Shown: positions 54,619 through 63,257, counted from the first letter of the stretch. The stretch is DNA of 64,000 nt from Hyunsoonleella aquatilis (GCF_014270105.1 NZ_JACNMF010000004.1:1-64000); one strand, 5' to 3'. Program-made: numbers and translations. Notes: a model not told the origin generated them from the letters alone.

Positions 54619-55926
54619 TTATACCCTTTCAATTTTTGCGCCAATGGCACGCAAACGCTCATCGATGTTTTCATAACCACGATCAATCTGCTCAATATTT
54701 TGAATGGTAGATGTACCTTTTGCAGACAATGCTGCAATTAACAACGAAACGCCAGCCCTAATATCTGGTGATGTCATCGTTGTGGCCTTTAATGTCGATT
54801 TAAAATCATGTCCAATTACAGTTGCCCTGTGCGGATCGCATAAAATAATTTTTGCTCCCATATCGATCAATTTATCCACAAAGAACAAACGGCTTTCAAA
54901 CATTTTTTGATGGATCAGCACACTGCCCCGAGCCTGGGTGGCTACCACCAAAATAATACTCAACAAGTCAGGCGTAAATCCGGGCCATGGTGCATCTGCA
55001 ATCGTTAAGATGGAACCATCAATAAAGCTTTGGATTTCATAACCGTTGGTATGCGCTGGAATGTGTATATCATCCCCCTGTTTTTCAACCGTGATGCCCA
55101 GTTTTCTGAATACATTGGGGATGACGCCTAAATCATCCCAACTCACGTTTTTAATGGTAAGCTCACTCTTGGTCATAGCAGCAAGTCCAATCCAACTGCC
55201 TATTTCAATCATATCCGGAAGCATGGTGTGCTCGGTCCCGCCAAGGTTATCCACACCATCAATTACTAGTAAATTAGAACCTACCCCACTAATTTTTGCT
55301 CCCATTCGATTGAGCATTTTGCACAATTGCTGCAGATAGGGTTCGCAGGCGGCGTTGTAAATAGTAGTTTGTCCTTCGGCCAGAACGGCAGCCATAACAA
55401 TGTTTGCAGTTCCTGTAACTGAGGCTTCTTCCAAAAGCATATAAGTGCCTTTTAATTTTTTGGCCTCCACACCATAAAACTGTTCTTCTTTACTGTAGCC
55501 AAATTTTGCACCTAATTTAATAAGTCCCTCAAAATGGGTATCCAAACGACGGCGACCAATTTTATCACCTCCTGGTTTTGGGATATATCCACGGCCAAAA
55601 CGCGCTAACAAAGGCCCAACAATCATTATGGAGCCTCGCAATCCACGACCATCAATTTTAAACTGGTCGGATTCCAAATATTTCAGGTCCAAATCGTCTG
55701 CCTGGAAAGTATATTTGCCGTTTGAGATTTTTTCAACTTTAACGCCAAGCTTTTTCAGCAAACTGATCAGCTTATTAACATCTACAATATCCGGAATGTT
55801 GTTAAGGGTAACTTTTTCTGGCGTGAGCAAAACGGCGCACAAAACCTGTAAGGCTTCATTTTTAGCACCTTGAGGCTGAATGCTTCCCTTTAGCTGGTGG
55901 CCTCCTTCAATTTTGAATGTTCCCAT
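54619..55926 (-). CDS. murA: UDP-N-acetylglucosamine 1-carboxyvinyltransferase
   Basis: 435 residues, EPSP-synthase-like fold. Seen: GGHQLKGSIQPQGAKNEALQ with the Lys-Asn pair (about 8-27), RGSIMIVGPLLARFGRGYIP, PGGDKIGRRRLDTHF, and SPDIRAGVSLLIAAL with the conserved Asp and Arg. It makes enolpyruvyl-UDP-GlcNAc, the first committed step of peptidoglycan. Where E. coli MurA has the active-site Cys115 in GGCAIG, this protein has Asp121, a change known to give natural fosfomycin insensitivity in other bacteria. DUF4290 lies 8 bp upstream. Confidence 0.96.
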   Translation of the reverse strand: MGTFKIEGGHQLKGSIQPQGAKNEALQVLCAVLLTPEKVTLNNIPDIVDVNKLISLLKKLGVKVEKISNGKYTFQADDLDLKYLESDQFKIDGRGLRGSIMIVGPLLARFGRGYIPKPGGDKIGRRRLDTHFEGLIKLGAKFGYSKEEQFYGVEAKKLKGTYMLLEEASVTGTANIVMAAVLAEGQTTIYNAACEPYLQQLCKMLNRMGAKISGVGSNLLVIDGVDNLGGTEHTMLPDMIEIGSWIGLAAMTKSELTIKNVSWDDLGVIPNVFRKLGITVEKQGDDIHIPAHTNGYEIQSFIDGSILTIADAPWPGFTPDLLSIILVVATQARGSVLIHQKMFESRLFFVDKLIDMGAKIILCDPHRATVIGHDFKSTLKATTMTSPDIRAGVSLLIAALSAKGTSTIQNIEQIDRGYENIDERLRAIGAKIERV

Positions 55927-55934
55927 AAATAGAT

Positions 55935-56564
55935 TTAGTGGCGTCTTTTAGAGCGGTTAGACCCTTTTTTCTTTTTGTTGCTATACTTTCCTTTGGAGCG
56001 CATCAAACTGCTGGAATCGGATAGATCCTCTTCAGAATTTCGCAAATCGATTTTACCGTTAGAAAGTTCGTAAAGATGGTCGAAAATTACGCCATCCTCA
56101 ACGGTGTCTTTATTCCAGTTCAAAAAGCATTTTTTCATGTGGTTGGCAATGGTAAATACCAGGGCTTCCTTTAATTCACCATCCTCCCAAGTATTGGCCA
56201 CGTCAATCATCGTTTTGATATTATTACCATAAAAACGATACTTCGGGTGGTTTTGGGGATAATTTAAAGGTTCGGGGCGCTCAGAAAGCACTTCTTTCGA
56301 AGGCTTCGGAAACGGCGAATCCACATCCAATTCAAAATTGGACATGATAAATAACTGATCCCATAATTTATGCTGAAAGTCGGGCACATCCCTTAAGTGG
56401 GGCTGTAAATTTCCCATTACGGAAATGATAGCTTTGGCCAATCGTTCACGTTCCTCTTTACTTTCTTGGCTTTTGGCGTAATTAATCATCTTTTGAAGAT
56501 GACGCCCATATTCGGGAATAATCAAATGCTCCCGCTCGGTATTATATTCTAAATTGTCAATCAC
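55935..56564 (-). CDS. DUF4290 family protein
   Basis: 209 residues. DUF4290 domain (about 5-170: LEYNTEREHLIIPEYGRHLQ, MISFGNLQPHLRDVPDFxHKLW-type segment, NHPKYRFYGNNIKTMI), then a basic Lys/Ser/Arg-rich tail ending RSKRRH. Bacteroidota-specific, of unknown function. It precedes murA by 8 bp, so probably cotranscribed. The tail suggests nucleic-acid or ribosome contact, which is inference. Confidence 0.85.
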   Translation of the reverse strand: MIDNLEYNTEREHLIIPEYGRHLQKMINYAKSQESKEERERLAKAIISVMGNLQPHLRDVPDFQHKLWDQLFIMSNFELDVDSPFPKPSKEVLSERPEPLNYPQNHPKYRFYGNNIKTMIDVANTWEDGELKEALVFTIANHMKKCFLNWNKDTVEDGVIFDHLYELSNGKIDLRNSEEDLSDSSSLMRSKGKYSNKKKKGSNRSKRRH

Positions 56565-56623
56565 AATAAAAGTGTAGTATTAAAATTCAATGAAGTTGTA
56601 TGGGTGCAAAATACGAAAAAAAA

Positions 56624-56917
56624 CTAAAGGCTGATAACCCCTTTGATTTTTTCGGCTACCTCTTTGTACTTGCCAATTACGGCATCCGGATCCTTCATTT
56701 TTACATTGATGGACACGCTGGTATATTTCCCGTTTTTGGACTCCGTTGTAGTAATAACCGCACCCATATTATCAAAAAGTGAACCTACTTTTTTTATTTC
56801 CGAAGTATCTGTCTTCACAATGAATTTATAAAGATATTCACTGGGCCAAAGCGCCGTATCGTACAACTGCGCCCTTAATTTTTTGTAGAATTCATCCTGA
56901 TTTGAAGAGGTGCTCAT
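56624..56917 (-). CDS. DUF493 (YbeD-like) family protein
   Basis: 97 residues with the ferredoxin-like DUF493 pattern: YKFIVKTDTSEIKKVGSLFD, then VITTTESKNGKYTSVSINVK and VIGKYKEVAEKIKGVISL. The family is small and regulatory in character (E. coli YbeD); no specific role known here. Confidence 0.82.
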   Translation of the reverse strand: MSTSSNQDEFYKKLRAQLYDTALWPSEYLYKFIVKTDTSEIKKVGSLFDNMGAVITTTESKNGKYTSVSINVKMKDPDAVIGKYKEVAEKIKGVISL

Positions 56918-57000
56918 AGCCTGCTTTTAAGGCTACAAAAGTACATGAATTTTTTCATTTGAAAATTCATCGAAACCAAATTAAAAAATTATATGGACTA

Positions 57001-57031
57001 GCGTAGCGCCTGCCTGCCGGCAAAGGCAGGG
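57001..57031. repeat. Dispersed repeat with cctgcc...ggcagg hairpin
   Basis: cctgcc (57009-57014) pairs with ggcagg (57025-57030), enclosing the palindrome tgccggca. The GC-rich element stands out in AT-rich DNA and resembles interspersed repeats of Bacteroidota. It lies between DUF493 and the ATPase gene. Confidence 0.5.
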
Positions 57032-57166
57032 TTAATGATGTGAAACTAAATTTTGTACTTTTATATAAGACAAAATTTAGTTTTTTTACAGAAGAAATAT
57101 AACGTTTAGTTTCTATTTTTTTTAAAGCAATTAAATCCCGAATTTTACATTCAAATTTAATTCACT

Positions 57167-57709
57167 TTGAAGGTAAAAAAAGTTGTTATCACCGGTGGCC
57201 CAGGAACTGGAAAATCCTCTATTATCAATGAACTTGAAGCTAGAAACCATATTTGCTTCAAGGAAATTTCGAGGCAAATTACACTTGATGCACAAAAGGA
57301 AGGTGTCGACCAACTTTTTTTGACCAACCCTTTATTGTTCAGCGAGTTGCTTTTAAAAGGGCGGATAAAACAATTTAAGAAGGCCGACCACTTGGAAACT
57401 GAAGTTGTTTTTTTTGACAGGGGCATTCCCGATGTTTTAGCCTATATGAATTTTGTAGGCGATACTTTTCCCAAAGATTTTGTTGATGTCACAAAGCAGT
57501 CCATTTACGATACTGTTTTTATTTTAAAACCATGGAGAGCCATCTATAAAAGTGACAATGAGCGCTATGAAAATTTTGAGCAATCCGAAGAGATTTATAA
57601 GCATTTGCTAAACACCTATTCCATATATAATTATAAACCGATTGATGTCCCTTTTGGAACGGTTGAAGCTAGAACCGACTTCATTTTAAAAACGCTTCAT
57701 TTAAAATGA
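57167..57709 (+). CDS. AAA_28-type P-loop ATPase (TTG start)
   Basis: 180 residues. A P-loop GGPGTGKSSI (about 10-19), a Walker B-like VVFFDRGIPDVLAY (about 80-93) and a RAIYKSDNERYENFEQSEEI segment. This matches small AAA_28 or NadR-kinase-like NTPases. An in-frame stop at 57158-57160 leaves TTG at 57167 as the only plausible start. It ends in a 4-nt ATGA overlap with recQ, so it is coupled. Function unknown; kinase of a small molecule or nucleotide is possible. Confidence 0.85.
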   Translation: MKVKKVVITGGPGTGKSSIINELEARNHICFKEISRQITLDAQKEGVDQLFLTNPLLFSELLLKGRIKQFKKADHLETEVVFFDRGIPDVLAYMNFVGDTFPKDFVDVTKQSIYDTVFILKPWRAIYKSDNERYENFEQSEEIYKHLLNTYSIYNYKPIDVPFGTVEARTDFILKTLHLK

Positions 57710-59613
57710 ACCAGCACCCCATAAATATATTGGAACGTTACTGGAAATTCACTTCTTTTCGTGAAAACCAGGAGGACATTATTAATTCCGTTATTGATGG
57801 CGAAGACGTTTTTGTACTGATGCCAACAGGTGGTGGCAAATCGCTTTGCTTTCAAATTCCAGCTTTGGCTAAAGATGGTGTATGCATTGTGATTTCGCCC
57901 CTTATAGCCTTGATGAAAGACCAAGTGCAAGCTCTAAAGGACAAGGGCATTAAAGCGATTGCCTTAACAAGCGGTATTCCCAAAAATGAAATTGACACAC
58001 TTTTGGATAATTGCATTTACGGAAATTACAAATTTTTGTACCTCTCCCCCGAACGTTTGCAACAAGAGTTGGTCCAGGATAGGATACGACAGATGAACGT
58101 CAATTTAATTGCAGTGGATGAAGCGCATTGTATATCGCAATGGGGCAACGATTTTAGGCCGGCTTATAAAAATATTGTACAACTGAGGCGTTTGCACCCC
58201 TCCGTAAATATGGTAGCACTCACGGCAACGGCAATCCCAAAGGTAGTAGATGACATATCCAAAGAGTTGGATTTTATTAGCCCCAAAATCTTCAAGCAAT
58301 CTTTTGCCAGACCGAATTTAGGCTATATGGTTTTGCACGAAGAGGACAAATATTATCGGTTAATCAGCATTTTAAAGAAATATCAAGAATCGTCCATTGT
58401 ATATGTTAGAAATAGACGATCTACTTTGGAAATAAGTACGATGCTCAATACAAAAGGTATTAGCGCGACTTTCTATCACGGTGGCTTGAATATTGACGAA
58501 AAGAACAGCAATATGAACACCTGGATGCAGAACCAAAAGCAGGTAATGGTGGCAACAAATGCATTTGGGATGGGTATCGACAAGCCAGACGTAAAGACGG
58601 TGATCCATTTAAATTTGCCCGAAAGCATCGAAAGCTATTTTCAGGAAGCAGGGCGTGCCGGTCGAAATGGCGAAACTTCGTTTGCCGTGATGCTAAAAAA
58701 TAATAGTGACGAGCTGACAGTTAAGGGTCAGTTTCTGAAAGTATTACCATCCGTGGATTACATCAAGCAGGTGTATCGTAAACTGTGCAATTACTTTCAA
58801 ATATCTTATGGTGAAGGCGATTACACCACCCATGATTTTGATTTCAATCGGTTTTGCAATACCTATAATTTTGACGGAAGGCTTTGCTATAATGCCCTTT
58901 CCGCACTTGACAGAAATAGTATTATCAACCTTTCCAATCGATTTAAAAACAAGGTTTTAGTTCAGTTTGTATCAAGCAACAATGCCATTTTTCAATATTT
59001 GGAGCATCACAAGGATTTTGAAGTAATAGTAAAATCTATTTTGAGATCCTACGGAGGCATTTTTGACCATGAAATCGATATTCACACCTTAAAAATGGCT
59101 GAAAAAGCTTCTGTTTCCGAGCAAAAAGTGATTCAAACATTACAGCAATTAGCTAGGGACGGCATCATTACCTTGCACCATTCGAAAACCGATGCACAAA
59201 TCACCTTCATCGAGCCGCGTGAAGACGACAAAACCATCAATCGAATTGCGAAAATCATCAAACAGCAAAACAAAATAAAGGAAGAACGCATCAAGGCGAT
59301 GATTAACTATGTCAACAATAATGAGGTGTGCAAAAGTATGCAACTCCTCAATTATTTTGGCGAAAAGGGTTTGAAGCCTTGTGGCTCATGTTCAGTATGT
59401 TCAAAGGGAAAACCAAAATCCTCCACCGTTTCTTCCGACGATTTAAGGCATCAAATTATTAAATTATTGGAATCGGGCGAGCAACCATCACGACGTATTA
59501 CTAAAATTATTGGCTGTACCGACCATCAAACAAAAGAGGCACTAAAATTGCTATTGGAGCATAAAATTATTAGTATAACAAAATCAAACACTTACAAACT
59601 AAGTCATTTATGA
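57706..59613 (+). CDS. recQ: ATP-dependent DNA helicase RecQ
   Basis: 635 residues. Superfamily-2 helicase: MPTGGGKSLCFQIPAL (motif I, about 39-54), VDEAHCISQWGNDFRPAY (DEAH and aromatic loop), ATNAFGMGIDKPDVKTVIHL, EAGRAGRNGE. C-terminal zinc-type cluster CGSCSVCSKG and winged-helix RQC region. Unwinds DNA at stalled forks and recombination intermediates. A final HRDC domain is not evident. Overlaps both neighbours by 4 nt (ATGA), in an ATPase-recQ-fmt operon. Confidence 0.95.
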   Translation: MNQHPINILERYWKFTSFRENQEDIINSVIDGEDVFVLMPTGGGKSLCFQIPALAKDGVCIVISPLIALMKDQVQALKDKGIKAIALTSGIPKNEIDTLLDNCIYGNYKFLYLSPERLQQELVQDRIRQMNVNLIAVDEAHCISQWGNDFRPAYKNIVQLRRLHPSVNMVALTATAIPKVVDDISKELDFISPKIFKQSFARPNLGYMVLHEEDKYYRLISILKKYQESSIVYVRNRRSTLEISTMLNTKGISATFYHGGLNIDEKNSNMNTWMQNQKQVMVATNAFGMGIDKPDVKTVIHLNLPESIESYFQEAGRAGRNGETSFAVMLKNNSDELTVKGQFLKVLPSVDYIKQVYRKLCNYFQISYGEGDYTTHDFDFNRFCNTYNFDGRLCYNALSALDRNSIINLSNRFKNKVLVQFVSSNNAIFQYLEHHKDFEVIVKSILRSYGGIFDHEIDIHTLKMAEKASVSEQKVIQTLQQLARDGIITLHHSKTDAQITFIEPREDDKTINRIAKIIKQQNKIKEERIKAMINYVNNNEVCKSMQLLNYFGEKGLKPCGSCSVCSKGKPKSSTVSSDDLRHQIIKLLESGEQPSRRITKIIGCTDHQTKEALKLLLEHKIISITKSNTYKLSHL

Positions 59614-60557
59614 GGGATTTAAGAATTGTTTTTATGGGTACTCCGGATTTTGCGGTAGCTACGCTGCAAACTTTGGTGGAAGCCACCTGCAACATAGTTG
59701 GAGTTATCACAGCGCCAGACAGACCTGCCGGACGCGGACGAAAACTCAACGAGAGTGCTGTAAAGCAATATGCCAAGGAAGCAGGGTTACACATTTTGCA
59801 ACCCACAAATTTAAAGAGCGACTCTTTTATCGAGGAGTTAAAATCACTTAAGGCCAATCTTCAAATTGTAGTAGCGTTTAGAATGTTGCCCAAAGTAGTA
59901 TGGCAAATGCCTAAATATGGCACCTTTAATCTTCATGCGTCGCTATTACCAAATTACCGGGGGGCAGCGCCTATCAATTGGGCTATTATTAATGGAGAAA
60001 CCAAAACTGGAGTTTCCACCTTTTTTATAGACGAAAAAATTGATACAGGTGAAATGATTCTTCAGAAAGAAGTAGAAATTGAACCCACAGAAAATGCAGG
60101 AAGCCTTCATGATAAATTGATGCATCTTGGAAGTAAGTTGGTTTTAGACACGGTTCAACTCATAGAAAAAGGGGATGTCACTACAACACCCCAACTTGAA
60201 ATCGATGATTTAAAAACGGCTTATAAATTAAATAGGGACAATTGTAAAATTGATTGGACAAATGATATTGATAGCATTTACAATCAAATAAGGGGCCTGA
60301 GCCCCTACCCCGCGGCTTGGTGCGAACTAATCAACGGCGATGACCTTTTAGATATTAAAATTTACGAAGCCTCCAAAACAATGGCACCGCACAATTACGA
60401 CATAGGTTCAATTATTACTTCAAAGCACGGACTGAAAGTGGCAGTGGCCGAGGGCTATGTCGAAATCCAAAAAATTAAGCTTCCCGGAAAGAAATTGATG
60501 GACACAAAATCCTTGTTGAACGGATATCCTGTCGAAAGCAATGCCAAAGTACGCTAA
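59610..60557 (+). CDS. fmt: Methionyl-tRNA formyltransferase
   Basis: 315 residues. RIVFMGTPDFAVATLQTLVE at the N-terminus, folate-binding FNLHASLLPNYRGAAPINWA with catalytic Asn and His (about 109-128), the TGVSTFFIDEKIDTGEMILQ loop, and a C-terminal OB-fold. It formylates initiator Met-tRNA. Complete. Coupled to recQ by a 4-nt overlap. Confidence 0.97.
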   Translation: MRDLRIVFMGTPDFAVATLQTLVEATCNIVGVITAPDRPAGRGRKLNESAVKQYAKEAGLHILQPTNLKSDSFIEELKSLKANLQIVVAFRMLPKVVWQMPKYGTFNLHASLLPNYRGAAPINWAIINGETKTGVSTFFIDEKIDTGEMILQKEVEIEPTENAGSLHDKLMHLGSKLVLDTVQLIEKGDVTTTPQLEIDDLKTAYKLNRDNCKIDWTNDIDSIYNQIRGLSPYPAAWCELINGDDLLDIKIYEASKTMAPHNYDIGSIITSKHGLKVAVAEGYVEIQKIKLPGKKLMDTKSLLNGYPVESNAKVR

Positions 60558-60747
60558 GCCCTTATATTTACTCACATTGTGAAAAATTCGTTAAAATGCA
60601 TATCCTTTATCAACAAATGCTATAAGTTATCAACAAAACCTCGTTTTTCCCTTGCCATTACTTGCATGAATGCATAATCCGTATAAATTTGTAGAGGATT
60701 TAACGAAAAAAGTTTAACCAATTTATTAATATTTTAAAATTTACATT
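60558..60747. promoter_or_regulatory. HU promoter region with two DnaA-box-like 9-mers
   Basis: TTATCAACA occurs at 60607-60615 and 60627-60635, in the same orientation 20 bp apart. Each differs from the DnaA box TTATCCACA at one position. A TGCATGAATGCA inverted repeat follows near 60664. The HU gene starts 113 bp after the second 9-mer. Whether DnaA binds is unknown. Confidence 0.35.
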
Positions 60748-61020
60748 ATGAACAAAACAGATTTAATCGATGCAATGGCAGAACACGCAGGAATCACTAA
60801 AGCAGCTGCTAAAAAGGCTTTAGAGTGCGCACTTATCGAAATAGAAGGTGCATTACAGAAAGGTAACAGAGTTTCTTTAGTTGGTTTTGGTTCTTGGTCA
60901 GTTTCTAAAAGATCTGCAAGAGAAGGAAGAAACCCTCAAACTGGTGAGACTATCAAAATCAAAGCTAAAAACGTGGTTAAGTTTAAGGCTGGATCTGATT
61001 TATCAAGCGCTGTAAACTAA
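60748..61020 (+). CDS. HU family DNA-binding protein
   Basis: 90 residues, the normal HU length. Helical dimerisation part (MNKTDLIDAMAEHAGITKAA), then GNRVSLVGFGSWSVSKRSAR and the DNA-binding arm with RNPQTGETIKI, ending VKFKAGSDLSSAVN. A nucleoid protein that bends DNA. Strong terminator after the stop. Confidence 0.97.
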   Translation: MNKTDLIDAMAEHAGITKAAAKKALECALIEIEGALQKGNRVSLVGFGSWSVSKRSAREGRNPQTGETIKIKAKNVVKFKAGSDLSSAVN

Positions 61021-61049
61021 TTTTTTTACAGAACAAAATAATAGCAAAG

Positions 61050-61078
61050 TGCCTTCCCTAACGGGAAGGCATTTTTTT
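61050..61078 (+). terminator. Intrinsic terminator of the HU gene
   Basis: TGCCTTCCC pairs with GGGAAGGCA around a 4-nt loop (61059-61062), followed by seven T. Confidence 0.9.
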
Positions 61079-61143
61079 ATGCACCATTCAAAAGTTGGAT
61101 AATTCATAAAATAATCTTAGATTTAATTATTAATTCATAGCAC

Positions 61144-61704
61144 ATGACGAGCACTACGCCCAAAAAAGGGGATTTGTTGATAGCTGAACCGGCCATAATT
61201 GGTGATGTATCTTTCAATCGCTCGATTGTATTATTGGCGGACCACAATGCCGATGGTTCGATTGGATTTATCCTCAACAAACCTTTGGACTATACTATCA
61301 GCGATTTGATTCCGGAGGTGGAAGCTTCTTTTAAAGTGTATAATGGCGGGCCGGTGGAGCAGGACAATCTCTACTTTATCCATAAAGTGCCACAGTTAAT
61401 TCCCGATAGTATAGAAATATCTTTAGGAATTTATTGGGGCGGGGATTTTAATAGGGTGGCCGAGCTGATTGCCAACAGCACCATTAATGAAAATGACATA
61501 AAGTTTTTCCTAGGCTATTCGGGTTGGGATGCCAATCAATTGGAAAATGAATTAAAGGCCAGTTCGTGGGTGGTTTCTGAGAATGTTTACGAAAAGAACA
61601 TTATTGAAAAGGACTATGAATCTTTTTGGAAAGAAAAAATGCTCGAACTTGGGGGTGAATACAGTATTTGGTCCAACGCACCCGAAAACCCAAATTACAA
61701 CTAG
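61144..61704 (+). CDS. YqgE/AlgH family protein
   Basis: 186 residues. YqgE/AlgH signatures: GDLLIAEPAIIGDVSFNRSI, LLADHNADGSIGFILNKPLD, NGGPVEQDNLYFIHKVP, FLGYSGWDANQLENELKASS. The family is widespread and of uncertain function. Its TAG stop shares the tetranucleotide CTAG with the stop of the convergent aminotransferase gene. Confidence 0.92.
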   Translation: MTSTTPKKGDLLIAEPAIIGDVSFNRSIVLLADHNADGSIGFILNKPLDYTISDLIPEVEASFKVYNGGPVEQDNLYFIHKVPQLIPDSIEISLGIYWGGDFNRVAELIANSTINENDIKFFLGYSGWDANQLENELKASSWVVSENVYEKNIIEKDYESFWKEKMLELGGEYSIWSNAPENPNYN

Positions 61705-62543
61705 CCCAATCTTATCTTGGTATTTAACTTTTCTAATAGCATTTTAGCAACTTTGTTCTCAAACTGTTTCTTTCTATATTTCGAAATCGGTTGAATACCT
61801 TTAATCACATTGGTTATAAACAGTTCGTCCGCTTTTTGCAGTTCGAACGGAGAAATGGAATCTTCAACAATGTTATATTCACCTAAGCCTTTATCCATAG
61901 CAAGCAATTGGGTCCTTAGTACACCCTTTAAACATCCGTCTGTCAAAGGAGCCGTTTTTATGGTATTGCCTTTTACTAAAAAAACATTGCCGTTAAGTGC
62001 TTCTACAACCATTTTATTAGTATTCAGCAACAAACAATTATCAAGGTCATTTTCATTGGCAAAAATACTACCCACCACGTTAATCGCTTTGTTATTAGTT
62101 TTCAATGTTGAAAGTAAGGTTGGCGCGACATAATAATCCTTAAACAAATCCACCTCATATTTGAAATCGTTAAGAATGAAAACATCATTATCTAAAGGCT
62201 TTGTACTGATATTGAAACCGATCGCATTTTGAAAGGGCAAGTATAACCCACCTTCATTTCTGTGCACAGTTAATTTCACCCGAGAATTATCATTTTCAAG
62301 TCCGTTGGCTTCTAAAGTGGATTGGATTTGAGTTTCCAAAAATTCCATGGTGAAGTTCATAGGAATATCCATTCGCATTATCCGCATGGAGGCCATCAAT
62401 CTAAAATAATGATCTTCCCAAAATAGCAGTTTGCCATTGGCCACTTTTATAGTTTCAAAAAGCGCATCACCGTATGCATATCCCCTATTATTGATGGAAA
62501 TATGTGTAGTATCCTCTAAAATAGTGCCGTTAAAATTTGTCAT
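61701..62543 (-). CDS. Aminotransferase class IV (aminodeoxychorismate lyase or branched-chain type)
   Basis: 280 residues, fold-type IV PLP enzyme: NNRGYAYGDALFETIKVANG (about 18-37), LLSTLKTNNKAINVVGSIFA with the PLP Lys (about 148-156), the VVEALNGNVFLV motif and LTDGCLKGVLRTQLL. The length and R/Y residues fit 4-amino-4-deoxychorismate lyase (pabC) or branched-chain/D-amino-acid aminotransferase; the sequence alone does not decide. An intrinsic terminator directly precedes the ATG. Confidence 0.88.
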   Translation of the reverse strand: MTNFNGTILEDTTHISINNRGYAYGDALFETIKVANGKLLFWEDHYFRLMASMRIMRMDIPMNFTMEFLETQIQSTLEANGLENDNSRVKLTVHRNEGGLYLPFQNAIGFNISTKPLDNDVFILNDFKYEVDLFKDYYVAPTLLSTLKTNNKAINVVGSIFANENDLDNCLLLNTNKMVVEALNGNVFLVKGNTIKTAPLTDGCLKGVLRTQLLAMDKGLGEYNIVEDSISPFELQKADELFITNVIKGIQPISKYRKKQFENKVAKMLLEKLNTKIRLG

Positions 62544-62567
62544 AAAAAATCCCGAAGTAAATTCGGG
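62544..62567 (-). terminator. Terminator-like hairpin abutting the aminotransferase start
   Basis: CCCGAA pairs with TTCGGG around a 5-nt loop. On the minus strand it is followed by a T-run that ends directly at the ATG (62543). It probably ends the START-like transcript and would attenuate the aminotransferase. Confidence 0.6.
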
Positions 62568-62594
62568 ACAAATATAAGGTTATATGGGCTTTTA

Positions 62595-62987
62595 TTATAC
62601 TGAACCTAGAACATGTTTTAGATCCGAAATTTGATTTTCCCACAGCATTTTGGCCTCATCGATTTCATCATCATCAGCAAAATCGGTGACCATTAAAGAT
62701 ACGTCCTTGGTGATTTCATCTACCTGAATTCGTATTTCGAAATAACATTGCAGGTCCTCCTCTTCATCAACCAACCATCTGAACTTTACGCGTTCCCCAC
62801 TTTTTTTGCTCAGCAACTTTGCCTGCTCCTCGCTATCGTCCCAAATAAAGGTAAAAAGCTCTCCTCGGGAGTTAACGTTATCCGAAAACCATTCCTGCAA
62901 ACCAGATGGCGTAGAGATATATTGATACAGTAATTGTGGTGAAGCATGAATAGGAAACTCCAGTTCAAATTTAACTTTGTCGTCCAT
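62595..62987 (-). CDS. START-like/SRPBCC domain protein
   Basis: 130 residues: KVKFELEFPIHASPQLLYQY, ISTPSGLQEWFSDNVNSRGE, FTFIWDDSEEQAKLLSKKSG, a pattern of the AHSA1/START-like superfamily, which binds hydrophobic ligands. Common in Bacteroidota, function unknown. Located upstream of the aminotransferase on the same strand. Confidence 0.85.
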   Translation of the reverse strand: MDDKVKFELEFPIHASPQLLYQYISTPSGLQEWFSDNVNSRGELFTFIWDDSEEQAKLLSKKSGERVKFRWLVDEEEDLQCYFEIRIQVDEITKDVSLMVTDFADDDEIDEAKMLWENQISDLKHVLGSV

Positions 62988-63116
62988 AAATGATAATAAG
63001 ATTTAGCGTTGCTCAATATACATTAATTCATAAGATATCCAATTATTTTTCAAAATATTTTGATTGGGGAATGTTTGCGAACGTAATATTTGTTTTTATA
63101 TTTGCAACCTCAAAAT

Positions 63117-63156
63117 GGCGAGGTAGTCATCCCGATAGCTATCGGGAGGTTAGAGC
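63117..63156 (+). pseudogene. Disrupted copy of the tRNA-Met 5' part
   Basis: 63117-63126 is identical to the first 10 nt of the tRNA at 63174, and 63148-63156 (ggttagagc) matches its D-arm. In between, the tRNA's 7-nt segment is replaced by 21 nt holding the palindrome CCCGATAGCTATCGGG (63131-63146). The flanking direct repeat is aaatggcgaggtag at 63113 and 63170. Confidence 0.6.
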
Positions 63157-63173
63157 CATTTTGGATTACAAAT

Positions 63174-63247
63174 GGCGAGGTAGCTCAGTTGGTTAGAGCG
63201 TCGGATTCATAACCCGGAGGTCTCGAGTTCAAATCTCGATCTCGCTA
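63174..63247 (+). tRNA. tRNA-Met (anticodon CAT)
   Basis: 74 nt. Acceptor GGCGAGG pairs with TCTCGCT (two G-T pairs), D-arm GCTC/GAGC, anticodon loop TTCATAA, T-arm TCGAG/CTCGA with loop TTCAAAT, discriminator A, and no encoded CCA. G1 pairs with T72, unlike the initiator (C1-A72 mismatch), so this is elongator tRNA-Met. A CAT-anticodon tRNA-Ile modified by TilS is an alternative. Confidence 0.93.
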
Positions 63248-63257
63248 CGAAAAAAGT

